The notes under the pieces were generated by a model that saw only the letters and a program-made list of their open reading frames with translations, was not told the DNA's origin and did not search any database. From CAVTWH01 sp963794685 (lineage in GTDB: Bacteria; Actinomycetota; Actinomycetes; Mycobacteriales; Micromonosporaceae): a stretch of DNA of 64,000 nucleotides. Numbering within the stretch: position 1 is the stretch's first letter; each line of letters starts with the position of its first letter. Location: NCBI GenBank assembly GCA_963794685.1, contig CAWCFK010000005.1, positions 558,001-622,000 of the forward strand, in the 5' to 3' direction. Positions 25,480 through 33,634 of this stretch are shown in pieces. The position numbers were made by a program, and so were the translations under genes.

Positions 25480-26121
25480 GTGGCCCAGCAGAACGCCCGT
25501 AGCCGGCGCACCCGGCTGGCGCTGCTCGCCGCGGCCCGGACCCTGGTCGAGCAGGAAGGCGTCACGGCGGTGACCATGGCCTCGGTCGCCGAACACGCCG
25601 GTGTCACCCGTCGCGCGGTGTACCTGCACTTTGCCACCCGGACCGAGCTCATCACCGCGCTGTACGAGTACGTCAACGACACGGTGGAGCTCAACGCCTC
25701 GCTGAAGTCGGTGTGGCAGGCGCCCGACGCAGCCACGGCGCTCGAGGAGTGGGCCCAGCACCTGGCCCGCTGCCACACCGAGTTGATCCCGGTCGGTCGC
25801 GCCTTCCAACGGGTCCGCGGCACCGATCCCGACGCCGGGCACTACTGGGACCTGGTCATGCAGCAGTGGCGCAAGTCCTGCCGGCGGCTGGCCGAATGGC
25901 TCGCCGCCGAGGAGCGGCTGGCGCCGCCGTGGACCGTCGAGACCACCGCCGACATGTTGTGGGCGTTGATGTCGTTCGACGTGCTGCAGGCGCTGGTGGT
26001 CGACCGCCGCTGGACGCGCAAGCGGCTGGCGCGGCGGCTGGCGGTGCTGCTGGTTTCCACGTTCGTCGCCGGACCGGCGCCTGCCAAGAAGGCAGCCACC
26101 CGGCAACGGCACTCAGCGTAG
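25480..26121 (+). CDS. TetR/AcrR-family repressor
   Basis: 213 residues from GTG 25480, with GGGAGG upstream. The N-terminal HTH is AAARTLVEQEGVTAVTMASV, then HAGVTRRAVYLHFATR. The C-terminal helical ligand domain ends with a basic tail. There is no divergent exporter; the next gene is an 18-residue Lys-rich peptide 16 bases downstream, so they may form one transcript. Confidence 0.9.
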   Translation: MAQQNARSRRTRLALLAAARTLVEQEGVTAVTMASVAEHAGVTRRAVYLHFATRTELITALYEYVNDTVELNASLKSVWQAPDAATALEEWAQHLARCHTELIPVGRAFQRVRGTDPDAGHYWDLVMQQWRKSCRRLAEWLAAEERLAPPWTVETTADMLWALMSFDVLQALVVDRRWTRKRLARRLAVLLVSTFVAGPAPAKKAATRQRHSA

Positions 26122-26137
26122 GAGGGAGGTGATCACC

Positions 26138-26194
26138 ATGGCGAAGAAGTCCAAGAAGGACAAGAAGAAGGACAAGAAGAAGGGCAAGAAGTAG
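26138..26194 (+). CDS. 18-residue poly-lysine peptide with near-perfect Shine-Dalgarno
   Basis: ATG 26138 to TAG 26192-26194 encodes 18 residues: Met-Ala, then Lys with a few Ser, Asp and Gly (12 Lys, pattern KKDKKKDKKKGKK). The upstream GGAGGTGATCACC, placed directly before the ATG, pairs with almost the whole 3' end of 16S rRNA. Too short for standard gene finders. It follows the TetR stop by 16 bases. Possible roles are nucleic-acid or polyanion binding; nothing proves one. Confidence 0.6.
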   Translation: MAKKSKKDKKKDKKKGKK

Positions 26195-26301
26195 TCGCGC
26201 GCGTGTGGCACCCGGTCCGGCGGTGGCGATGACCGACACCGCCGGACCACGCCACGAATGACCTCGCAGTGCGTCCGCAGCAGTGAAAGACCACCGGCCG
26301 G

Positions 26302-26886
26302 TCACGGTCCCCAGGCGCAGACCACCAACAGCACCAACGCGAGGGCGACCAGGATCGCCACCGTGGTGAGCAGCTGAGGTACCGGCCGGCCGCCGTTCGC
26401 CGTGGCCGCCAGCCGGCGCCACCCGCGCCGATCGGTCCTGGACGGCCGCTCCGCCAGCCGTTCGACGCCTGGGCGGCCGTGCAGCCAGGCGAGCAGGGCG
26501 TCGACCGCCTCGGCCGAGGCGCCACGGGCGGCGAGCCAGGCGACGGTGTCGGAGGGTCCGGTGCGTACCAGGGCGGCCAGCAGGTGCTCGGTGCCGACCT
26601 GCCCGGCCCCCTCCCCCAGCGCCAGCCGTAGCGCCTGTTCGAGCACCTGCCGTGTCTTGCGGTCGAAGCGCAGGTCCCGCGCGGCAGCGTTCGCCGTCAC
26701 CGATGGCGGCGCGTCGACGGGCGGCGGCTGCGCAGCCGGCCCGTTCCAGAGTTCGGCAGTGTTGCCCGACGGCGTGGCCAACGCCTGCGCCAGGTGCCAG
26801 CGGGTCATCACTGGCTCATCGACGGAGACCAGGCGCGGGATACGCGCAATCACCGCCCGGGCGTCGGTCGTCATCCGCGTGAACAT
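26302..26886 (-). CDS. Clp_N-domain-like protein with C-terminal membrane anchor
   Basis: 194 residues. Helical segments TRQVLEQALRLALGEGAGQ and VGTEHLLAALVRTG match one Clp N-terminal repeat, the adaptor- or substrate-binding domain of ClpA/ClpC. A second, weaker repeat precedes it (MTRWHLAQAL). There is no AAA module. A single hydrophobic helix (~168-190) closes the protein, so the domain would sit at the membrane. It may recruit adaptors or protect the membrane protein quality-control system; inference. Confidence 0.65.
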   Translation of the reverse strand: MFTRMTTDARAVIARIPRLVSVDEPVMTRWHLAQALATPSGNTAELWNGPAAQPPPVDAPPSVTANAAARDLRFDRKTRQVLEQALRLALGEGAGQVGTEHLLAALVRTGPSDTVAWLAARGASAEAVDALLAWLHGRPGVERLAERPSRTDRRGWRRLAATANGGRPVPQLLTTVAILVALALVLLVVCAWGP

Positions 26887-26940
26887 GGGACGTTTCTACC
26901 GCACTCCCCGGCCGCCGCTCCGGTCCGGGCCGGACGGCCC

Positions 26941-27867
26941 TCAGGTGAGCACGAGCAGCCAGGCGGTGGCGGTCACCGCGAACACCACTGTGGACAGCAC
27001 GATGGCTGCGGTGGCCTCCGCCTGGTGCGACCCGTACCGGCCGGCGAAGATCAGCACGTTCGCCCCGGTCGGAAGGGCCGCGCAGAGCACCGCGACGACC
27101 AGCGGCAGCCCGTGGATGCCGAGCAGCCAGGCGGCCGCGAGGACCAGCAACGGCAGCAGTACCAACTTGCCCAGCGCCAGTGCCGCCACGGCGCGGCCCG
27201 AGCCGCGCAGCCCGTACCGCTGCAGGCTCAGCCCGATGGTGATCAGGCTGAGCGGAACCACGGCGAGCGCGAGGGTGGCCAGCACGTCGTCGACCGGCCC
27301 GGGATCGGCAGCCCGGTCGCGTGGTAGGCGAGCCCACACAGGATCGGCAGGGTCACCGGGTGGATGACGCTGCGCCGCACGGTCTGGCCGATGCGCGAGC
27401 GCATCGACCCTTCGCCGCCGCGGTCGATCTCCGCCAGCACCGTGGCGATGGTGAGCAGCACGAGTGCGTGCAGGCTGACGATCGCGATGTGCAGCGAGAG
27501 GCCGGCCGTACCGAACAGTGCGGTCACCATCGGGATGCCGAGCTGCACGGTGTTGCCGAAGGTCACCGACAGGCCCCGGACAACCGGTCCGAGCGGGGCG
27601 AGGCCCCGTGCGGCGCTGCCAGCCGTAGACGGCCAGCAGGAGCAGGGCGGTCGGGACGAAGTAGGCGACCAGCATGCGTCCGGGCAGCGCGGCCAGCGAA
27701 ACCCCGGCCATGGTACGGAAGAGCAGGGCCGGCGTGAAAACGGTGAAGGTGGCGGCGCTGAGAATGTCGGCCGCGTCCGGCCCCAGGGTGCGGGTACGCC
27801 CGGTGACAAAGCCGACCGCAATGGTCACGAAGATGGTGACCAGCTTGAGCAGGATCACGGTCGACAC
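26941..27867 (-). pseudogene. AEC (auxin efflux carrier) family transporter, two compensating frameshifts
   Basis: From GTG 27867 the frame gives TM1-3 of an AEC permease (VGFVTGRTRTLGPDAADILS). Near 27601-27612 homology moves to another frame (LSVTFGNTVQLGIPMVTALF, VIHPVTLPILCGLAYHATGL). Near 27296-27306 it returns to the first frame (LATLALAVVPLSLITIGLSL) and runs to the stop at 26941. The summed protein is ~308 residues, full length for the family. A stop-free middle in the wrong frame and paired shifts suggest sequencing error or a very recent change. Confidence 0.75.
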
Positions 27868-27924
27868 GGCTCGGCAGCCTACCGGGCACCGTTGTCTGCG
27901 CCGCCCGGTGGGCGGAGCGCGCGG

Positions 27925-28737
27925 TCAGCCCCCGCGCCGTACCAGGTCCCGGAGGAACTCGCGCAGCGCCGTTGCGAACATTTGCGGGGCGGCGTGCGGG
28001 GCGAAATGGGACTGTCCCGGCAGCACCACCCGCGCCGCCGTGGGCAGCGCGTCAGCGAGCGCGTCCACGGTGGCTGGCACCGGCGCCCAGGTCTGGTCGC
28101 CCTGCAGGAGAAGTACCGGCACGGCAATGGACCTCCAGCGCTGGACGTCCGTCGTATCCCCGGCCATCGCCTCAAGGTCGTGCAGGCACCCCACGGCCTC
28201 GGCCGCCGCCGTGGCGTCCGGGTCCCCGGCTGCGGCGGCCAGCGCGGCGAGGACGGGGGCGGGAGCGCGGGCAACCTTCTCGGCGAATACCTGCGCGGCA
28301 GCGGTGACCTGACCGGCAGCCAGGAGCCGGCGGTAGTCGTCGAGGACCGGCGCCATGGCACTGCCCGCGGCGAACAGTGGCGGTTCGAACAGCGTCAGCG
28401 AGCGCAGCGGCGTGCTGTCGGCGGCCGCCGCGTGCAGCGCCACGGTGCCGCCGTAGGAGCCACCCACCAGGTGGGCAGCTCCGCCCGCCGCGGCGACGAC
28501 CGCGTGGAGATCCGCGGCATCGTCCGGGTAGGTCTTCGGGTGTCGACAACCATCGCTTGGCTGGTAGCCGCGGCGTGCGTACACCCACAGTTCGAACTGG
28601 TCAGCCAGGAACGGCACGATCGGGGCCCAGGAGTCCAGCCCGCCTGCCGATCCGTGGACCAGCACCACGGGTACGCCCTGTCCCGTGCGCCGCGCGGCCA
28701 ACCGCGTCCCGTCCGGGGCCGTCACCGAGATTTCCAC
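27925..28737 (-). CDS. Alpha/beta hydrolase
   Basis: 270 residues from GTG 28737; the open frame extends to 28827. Oxyanion region VVLVHGSAGGLDSW, nucleophile elbow LVGGSYGGTVALH (Ser), an acid in LLLQGDQTW and a His in PGQSHFAPH. Canonical esterase or epoxide-hydrolase-like fold without further specificity. No signal peptide. Unrelated neighbours; likely monocistronic. Confidence 0.85.
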   Translation of the reverse strand: MEISVTAPDGTRLAARRTGQGVPVVLVHGSAGGLDSWAPIVPFLADQFELWVYARRGYQPSDGCRHPKTYPDDAADLHAVVAAAGGAAHLVGGSYGGTVALHAAAADSTPLRSLTLFEPPLFAAGSAMAPVLDDYRRLLAAGQVTAAAQVFAEKVARAPAPVLAALAAAAGDPDATAAAEAVGCLHDLEAMAGDTTDVQRWRSIAVPVLLLQGDQTWAPVPATVDALADALPTAARVVLPGQSHFAPHAAPQMFATALREFLRDLVRRGG

Positions 28738-28852
28738 CCGCGGAGTCTCGCATCGCAGCTCTCGCCCGGCATCCGATATGCCGACCTGCCACCGCGACCT
28801 CGACACCACCGAGGCAGCCTCCGGCACCTGAACCGGCCCGGCCGGCCGAACG

Positions 28853-29599
28853 TCACAGACCGTTGGTCCACTGGTACGCGCTGGGTACGGTGACCGGCTC
28901 CGCGGCGGTGCCGTAGACCAGGGCGATCTCCTCGTGTGCCTTCAGGGGGATGCCCGCCGGGTCGCCGGTGTAGGGCGCTCCGTTGACGTAGGCCTTCAGC
29001 TGGTGGGTGCCGTCCACGGTGAGCCCGCCGATGTGGTCGGCCGCCAGCGGCACCTGCCACTCGGTGAAGAACTGGCCGAGGGTGAACGACGCCGACGCGT
29101 CCGGCGACTCCACGTGGATGACGCCCGTGGTGTCGTGGCTGTGCAGCGCGCTGATCTGCTGGTGTGCCTCGTCGATGCCGATCTCGGGGGGTACCACCAC
29201 GGGCTTGCCGTCGACGATCACGTCCAGGTGGGCGTGGATGTGCAGGGCGGTGCCCTCGGCGGTGAGCATGGTCAACCCGGCGGCGGCCACCGCGCCGGCC
29301 ACGTCCGCGGGCGGATTCCAGAGCGGAGCGCCGGTGCCAGCGGCGGGTGTGCCGGGGCCGGAGGCTGCCTGCGTGGCATCCGGCGTGGTGGCCGCCGTGC
29401 TGGAGCCGTCACCGCCCGGGTCGCGGGTGAGCAGCACGATCCCGCCCACCACCAGGACGAGGAGGGCGGCGCCGGCCGCAGCCCAGGCTGCGCGGACGTT
29501 GCGGGAGCGTCGGCGCGCGGCGGCGGCCGCCCGCTGCGCTGCCTCGTCGCGGGCACGCTTGTTCTCCGCCTTGGTCGGGCGGCGGATCGTCGGAGGCAT
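28853..29599 (-). CDS. Membrane-anchored His-rich conserved protein
   Basis: 248 residues: a basic cytoplasmic N-terminus (KAENKRARDEAAQRAAAAA), one transmembrane helix (~38-58), a Thr/Ala/Gly linker, then an exported domain. The domain has LHIHAHLDVIVDGK, GIDEAHQQISALHSHDTTG, VIHVESP and FTLGQFFTEW. This actinobacterial family is well conserved but uncharacterised. The clustered His residues suggest metal binding, which is inference. Confidence 0.75.
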   Translation of the reverse strand: MPPTIRRPTKAENKRARDEAAQRAAAAARRRSRNVRAAWAAAGAALLVLVVGGIVLLTRDPGGDGSSTAATTPDATQAASGPGTPAAGTGAPLWNPPADVAGAVAAAGLTMLTAEGTALHIHAHLDVIVDGKPVVVPPEIGIDEAHQQISALHSHDTTGVIHVESPDASASFTLGQFFTEWQVPLAADHIGGLTVDGTHQLKAYVNGAPYTGDPAGIPLKAHEEIALVYGTAAEPVTVPSAYQWTNGL

Positions 29600-29776
29600 T
29601 GATGTCCCTCATGGTCGGCGGTGGAGTCCCGCCCTGCACGGTACCTCCCTGAGCAGCCGCCCAGCGGCCGAGGTCCCCGGCGCGGGAACCGGCACCCTCC
29701 CGCCGGACCGGCTCCGCACCCGTCCGCAGGACGCGGCGGATGGCAGCGTTGGTCACCACCGATGTCCGGGCGAGGA

Positions 29777-31147
29777 TCAGGCGAAGTTGAACAGCGGGGG
29801 GAACACCAGCACCACGATCCAGGCCCACCCGGCGTACACCGGCAGGTAGCTGGTCTGCCAGCGTTCCAGCCGGGCGAACGGCGCGCGCCTGCGGACCAGG
29901 CCCAGCAGCAGCCACGCCGACCAGGCCAGGTTGGCCAGCAGGATAACGTTCTCCCCCAGCGTGGCGACCTTGTTCGGGGTGGTGCCGTACTGCGACAGCC
30001 GGCCGACCATGTCCACCAGGACCAGGGCGTCGACGACCAGCGCGCTGAGCACGAGCGCCAGCTGCAACTTGTCGAACAGACCGGGCGGGGCCAGCGGGTC
30101 ACGGGCCGACAGCGAGTAGAGCACCAGCCCGAGTACCACGACCAGGAGCAGGTTGAACACGATCAGCGCCTCCCGGTGCAGCGCGCCGATGCCGGTCCGG
30201 CCGAAGGCGACCAGCAGGGCCAGCAATACCACGGTGAACAGTGGGGTGAACAGCCGGGCCAGTACCGGGGCGAGGTTCTCCACCACGCCCTGCTTCGCCT
30301 CGACCAGCCAGCCCGCCACCACGATCGCGGCAATGCCACCGCACGGCACCAGCCAGTGTTCGACGAAACTCTCCGGTCGCAGCCCCATGGCGTCGAACGC
30401 GGCGGAGGTCAGCGCGGTGAGTACGCCGCCGCCGAGGGCGATGAGGACGTAGTAGATGAACCATTCGCCGGTGAAGCGGACGAAGTCCATCCGCCTGCGC
30501 GCGGAGCGCAGGTCGTCGCAGATGTAGGCCAGGCCGACCACGAACCACAGGGCGATGGGCAGGTGGACGCCGGCCAGCGCGGTGGTCTGCGCCGCCTCGA
30601 CGAGCGGGTAGGCGTTGGCGGCCACGGCGCCGAGCGCGAACAGCGCCACCAGGACCGCGATGAGCAGCGGTCGGGCGCGGCGGCGCCAGGCCAGCAGGGC
30701 GGCCAGCCAGGGCAGGCCGAACAGGCTCAGGTTGAGCGCGTAGAACAGGCCGTCGCTGTCGATGTCCCGACCGAACAGTGCGGGAAGCTTGATCGACAGC
30801 GCCGCGCCGGCCGCGCAGCCGATCATGACCAGCAGGTCGCGCCGCGACCGGGTGCCGGTGGCCGGGCTGTCCGGGTCGCCGGTGAGGACCAGCTGCTTCC
30901 ACAGCCGTTCCGAGTGTTCCCGGGCGAACTCGCGGGACAGCTCGTCGATGCTGCCCATGCGTTTGACGGCGACCAGGAACGCCTCGTCGGGGCGCAGGCC
31001 GACGGCGACGAGCTCGTCGACCGAGCCGCGCAGGTGGTCTTCCAGTTCGTCGACGTCCGGGCGCTGCACCTCGGGGCGGCGCTGCAGGTAGCGACGCCAC
31101 TGGGCGAACTGGGCGGCCAGCTCGTCCTGGCTGTCCGGGGCGGTCAT
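29777..31147 (-). CDS. Permease-prefix-domain polytopic membrane protein
   Basis: 456 residues from ATG 31147. The N-terminal ~75 residues form the permease prefix domain often encoded after PadR regulators (ELEDHLRGSVDELVAVGLRP, DEAFLVAVKRMG). About ten hydrophobic segments follow. The start overlaps the PadR stop by four bases (ATGA), so expression is coupled and controlled by PadR. Transported substrate, if any, is unknown. Confidence 0.8.
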   Translation of the reverse strand: MTAPDSQDELAAQFAQWRRYLQRRPEVQRPDVDELEDHLRGSVDELVAVGLRPDEAFLVAVKRMGSIDELSREFAREHSERLWKQLVLTGDPDSPATGTRSRRDLLVMIGCAAGAALSIKLPALFGRDIDSDGLFYALNLSLFGLPWLAALLAWRRRARPLLIAVLVALFALGAVAANAYPLVEAAQTTALAGVHLPIALWFVVGLAYICDDLRSARRRMDFVRFTGEWFIYYVLIALGGGVLTALTSAAFDAMGLRPESFVEHWLVPCGGIAAIVVAGWLVEAKQGVVENLAPVLARLFTPLFTVVLLALLVAFGRTGIGALHREALIVFNLLLVVVLGLVLYSLSARDPLAPPGLFDKLQLALVLSALVVDALVLVDMVGRLSQYGTTPNKVATLGENVILLANLAWSAWLLLGLVRRRAPFARLERWQTSYLPVYAGWAWIVVLVFPPLFNFA

Positions 31148-31518
31148 GCGGTGCCCTCCAGGGGGATGGGGGTCGACGGGCGGAATTCGCTGGGGCCGCG
31201 CCAGATCTCCTTGAGCGCCTGCACCACGGTGTCCCACTGCCGACGCTGCTCGGCCAACTCCGCCCGGCCCGGCTCGGTGATCCGGTAGTACTTGCGGCGC
31301 CGCTCGCCGGTGACCGATTGCCAGCTCGACTCGACAAAGCCGAGCCGCTCCAGCCGGTGCAGCAGCGGGTACAGCAGGCCCTCGGTCCAGTCGAGCTCGC
31401 CGCCGGACAGCTCGTAGATGCGCCGGAGGATCGCGTAGCCGTAGCTGTCGCCGTCGGCCAGGATGCCCAGCACCATCGGCGTTGCCGAGGCGGCCACCAG
31501 GTCCTTGGTTACCCGCAC
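31144..31518 (-). CDS. PadR-family transcriptional regulator
   Basis: 124 residues from GTG 31518 with GGGAGGTG six bases upstream. The winged helix reads VLGILADGDSYGYAILRRIY, then EGLLYPLLHRLERLGFV and RRKYYRITEPGRAELAEQ, all PadR hallmarks. It has a short C-terminal dimerisation helix. It is operonic with the downstream membrane protein and has a clear dyad operator directly before it. Confidence 0.92.
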   Translation of the reverse strand: MRVTKDLVAASATPMVLGILADGDSYGYAILRRIYELSGGELDWTEGLLYPLLHRLERLGFVESSWQSVTGERRRKYYRITEPGRAELAEQRRQWDTVVQALKEIWRGPSEFRPSTPIPLEGTA

Positions 31519-31531
31519 GACACCTCCCGCC

Positions 31532-31567
31532 ATACCTATAACTGCTAGGCATAGTAGTTCTAGGTAT
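31532..31567. promoter_or_regulatory. PadR operator candidate
   Basis: Arms ATACCTATAAC (31532-31542) and GTTCTAGGTAT (31557-31567) are inverted with one mismatch over 11 bases. The 14-base spacer contains an ATGCCTAG-like -10 element on the minus strand. It is 14 bases before the PadR start. PadR proteins bind long dyads with ATxxxxAT-type arms. Confidence 0.6.
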
Positions 31568-31612
31568 ATGGAACGGGCAAGCCCGGTGCACCGGTGGCCC
31601 CGGGCCGCCGTG

Positions 31613-32215
31613 TCAGGCAAGCTCCAGCCGCATCACCACGCGGCGCGTGGTCGGGTGGCTGACCTGGTGGAACCCGGCCGCCAGGAAGGTGTTGCGGGAT
31701 CCGACGTTCATCTCGCCCCAGGACACCTGCTGCCCGGGCCGTGGGACCATCGGGTAGCCCTCGACGGCCTTCGCGCCGTGCGCGCGGGCGTACCCGACGG
31801 CCGCTTCGGCCAGCGGCCGGGTCAGGCCCTGGCCGCGGTAGCCGGGCCGGATGGCGAAACAGACGATCGCCCAGACGTCCGGGTCGTGCGGATCCTCGGC
31901 CCGCCCGGCCCACGGCACCGACGAACCGCGCAGCCGCCGGTAGTTGGCCCGGGGCTCGACCGCGACCCAGCCGACCGGCTCGCCGTCCAGGTAGGCGACC
32001 ATGCCGCTGCTGCGGTCGGCCTCCGGGTGGCCGCAGTCGGTCTCCTCGCGCAGCCGGTGCGCCCGCTCCTCCACCGGCGTCCGGAACCAGTCGTGGTCGC
32101 CCAGCTTGACCCGCTGGCACTGGCACTTCGCCGCGCCGCCACGGCCGAACACCGCCTGCAGGTCGTCCCAGCTCGCCTCGTTGGCGGGCACCACGGACAC
32201 AGCATCGTCGAGCAT
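31613..32215 (-). CDS. GNAT-family N-acetyltransferase
   Basis: 200 residues from ATG 32215. Acetyl-CoA site: CFAIRPGYRGQGLTRPLAEA (R-x-x-G-x-G/A type), after a strand VGWVAVEPR. The C-terminal SRNTFLAAGFHQVSHPT is the usual final GNAT strand and helix. An N-terminal region with AKCQCQ and three Cys is unusual. Substrate unknown. Confidence 0.85.
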   Translation of the reverse strand: MLDDAVSVVPANEASWDDLQAVFGRGGAAKCQCQRVKLGDHDWFRTPVEERAHRLREETDCGHPEADRSSGMVAYLDGEPVGWVAVEPRANYRRLRGSSVPWAGRAEDPHDPDVWAIVCFAIRPGYRGQGLTRPLAEAAVGYARAHGAKAVEGYPMVPRPGQQVSWGEMNVGSRNTFLAAGFHQVSHPTTRRVVMRLELA

Positions 32216-32461
32216 GGGATGTGGATAGCACACGCCTGCGATACACCGCGGCGCCGACCGGAGGCCGCGGCTGGCAGCCCCGGAGCTGGCGCGGCACAGG
32301 TGCCGACGCCGCGCGGCCATGCTCGGACCCGGTGCCGCGGGCGCAACTTCGGTGGACATCTCCGCGCCGGTCACCCCGACGCCCACCATGGGTGCAATGT
32401 CTCCACCGACGGCACCGCGGTCACGGTCCGGGAGGTTTGACGCCGCCGCGACGACCGGATC

Positions 32462-32830
32462 TCAGGATGGGTGCGACGGCGCCAGGGCGGCGTCGATCTG
32501 GTCGCGGCGCCGCAGCACGAGCGCGTCGAACGCCGCATCGGGCAGCTGGCGCTCGTCGGTGAACGTGACGCCGCCCTTGGTGAAGGGAAAGCCGTGGAGT
32601 TCGGCAACCACGCTGGCGACCACCTCCGCGCTGAACGGGAACACCGAGTATCCCCGCTTCCCCGACACGACGCTGACCAGTGGGCGGCCACGGTAACGCA
32701 GCGCTGCCATCCCGTAGCTGGTGCCCTCCTGCGCCTGCGGAACCAGCGCCATGGCGCGGGCACGGAGGCGTTCGAGCACCGAGCGCGCCGGAACACCGCA
32801 TCCGCCGATGTAGTCGGTCACCGCACCCAT
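32462..32830 (-). CDS. DUF1801-like iron-chaperone-fold protein
   Basis: 122 residues from ATG 32830 (MGAVTDYIGGC). The pattern of VLERLRARAMALVPQAQEG, MAALRYRGRPLVSVVSGKRG and FPFSAEVV matches the DUF1801/YdhG-frataxin-like fold found in small actinobacterial proteins. The frame is open upstream but has no homology there. Function unknown. Confidence 0.7.
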   Translation of the reverse strand: MGAVTDYIGGCGVPARSVLERLRARAMALVPQAQEGTSYGMAALRYRGRPLVSVVSGKRGYSVFPFSAEVVASVVAELHGFPFTKGGVTFTDERQLPDAAFDALVLRRRDQIDAALAPSHPS

Positions 32831-32971
32831 GCCCACATCCTGACACGCCGGTTCCCTCGGGTCCGGGCACCGGCCCACCGCGCTGGAGGTCAACGTCGGT
32901 GGGCGGGCCGGTCGTGGCGGTGGCCGGGTCGTGGAGACGCTCAAGTCGCCGTACCACCCGGTCATGCTGCC

Positions 32972-33589
32972 TCAGCGGGGCCGACCGCGACGCCGTAGCG
33001 CGGCGCCCAGCGATACCAGGACCGCTCCGACAGCGGCCAGGAACAGCAGGGCCATGCCGGTGATCGGAAGCCCGCTTCCCGGCGCAGGGCGCGGTTGGAC
33101 GGGCCGCTGGGCCTGCGGCTGAATCGGCGGTTGGCCACCGGGCTGAACCGGCGGCCGGGTGGCCGGTCGAGTGGCCGACGGAGTCGGCGGTGGGGTGCTG
33201 GGCGGTCGGGTGGTCGGCGGAGGGCTGCTCGGGGGTGGACTGGTCGGCGGAGGGCTGGTCGGGGGTGGACTGGTCGGGGGTGGACTGGTCGGCGGTGGAC
33301 TGGTCGGGGGTGGACTGGTCGGGGGTGGACTGGTCGGCGGTGGTTGCGCAACGACGGTGAACGTCAGGGCCGTCCCGGTGGTGGGATCCGTTCCGGCGGA
33401 TGCCGGCGCGGCGGGTGCCGGCGCGGCGGGTGCCGGCGCCGCACTGGCGCGCGCCGGGGCGCCGGCCGCCGGTGCGGTTGCGGCCCGGGCGCCCGCGGTG
33501 GACAGGGCGACTGCGACGACCGTCCAGAGCCCGGCACCACAGCGCGTCAGGGTCCGACCGGCGCGACCCGTACCACTGTGCGGTCGCAT
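32972..33589 (-). CDS. Small Pro-rich LPITG wall-anchored protein (CscD-like)
   Basis: 205 residues: signal peptide (~1-36), Ala/Pro region, seven tandem T-S-P-P-P units (~83-120), then LPITG, a hydrophobic helix and a RRRGRPR tail. The end is a sortase sorting signal. It is last in a three-gene minus-strand set with a DUF916 protein and a WxL-like protein. In Firmicutes, Csc clusters contain just such a small LPxTG protein. ATG 33589 has GGGGGGATC before it. It probably tethers the surface complex to peptidoglycan; no sortase is in the window. Confidence 0.75.
   Translation of the reverse strand: MRPHSGTGRAGRTLTRCGAGLWTVVAVALSTAGARAATAPAAGAPARASAAPAPAAPAPAAPASAGTDPTTGTALTFTVVAQPPPTSPPPTSPPPTSPPPTSPPPTSPPPTSPPPTSPPPSSPPPTTRPPSTPPPTPSATRPATRPPVQPGGQPPIQPQAQRPVQPRPAPGSGLPITGMALLFLAAVGAVLVSLGAALRRRGRPR
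33228..33345. repeat. 15-bp tandem repeat encoding T-S-P-P-P
   Basis: Seven to eight near-identical 15-base units alternating ggtcggcggtggact and ggtcgggggtggact types. They code the proline-rich stalk of the LPITG protein. Such repeats change copy number easily, so stalk length may vary between strains. Confidence 0.8.
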
Positions 33590-33634
33590 GATCCCCCCGG
33601 CGCCCTGCGAAGACGTGACATGTCGTTACGTCAG

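Noticed and set aside
26161..26191. AAG-rich run considered as simple-sequence noise
   Set aside because: Kept as a gene because start, stop and an almost perfect Shine-Dalgarno fit exactly.
33228..33345. Short direct repeats considered as a CRISPR array
   Set aside because: Units are contiguous 15-mers without spacers and are coding (T-S-P-P-P).
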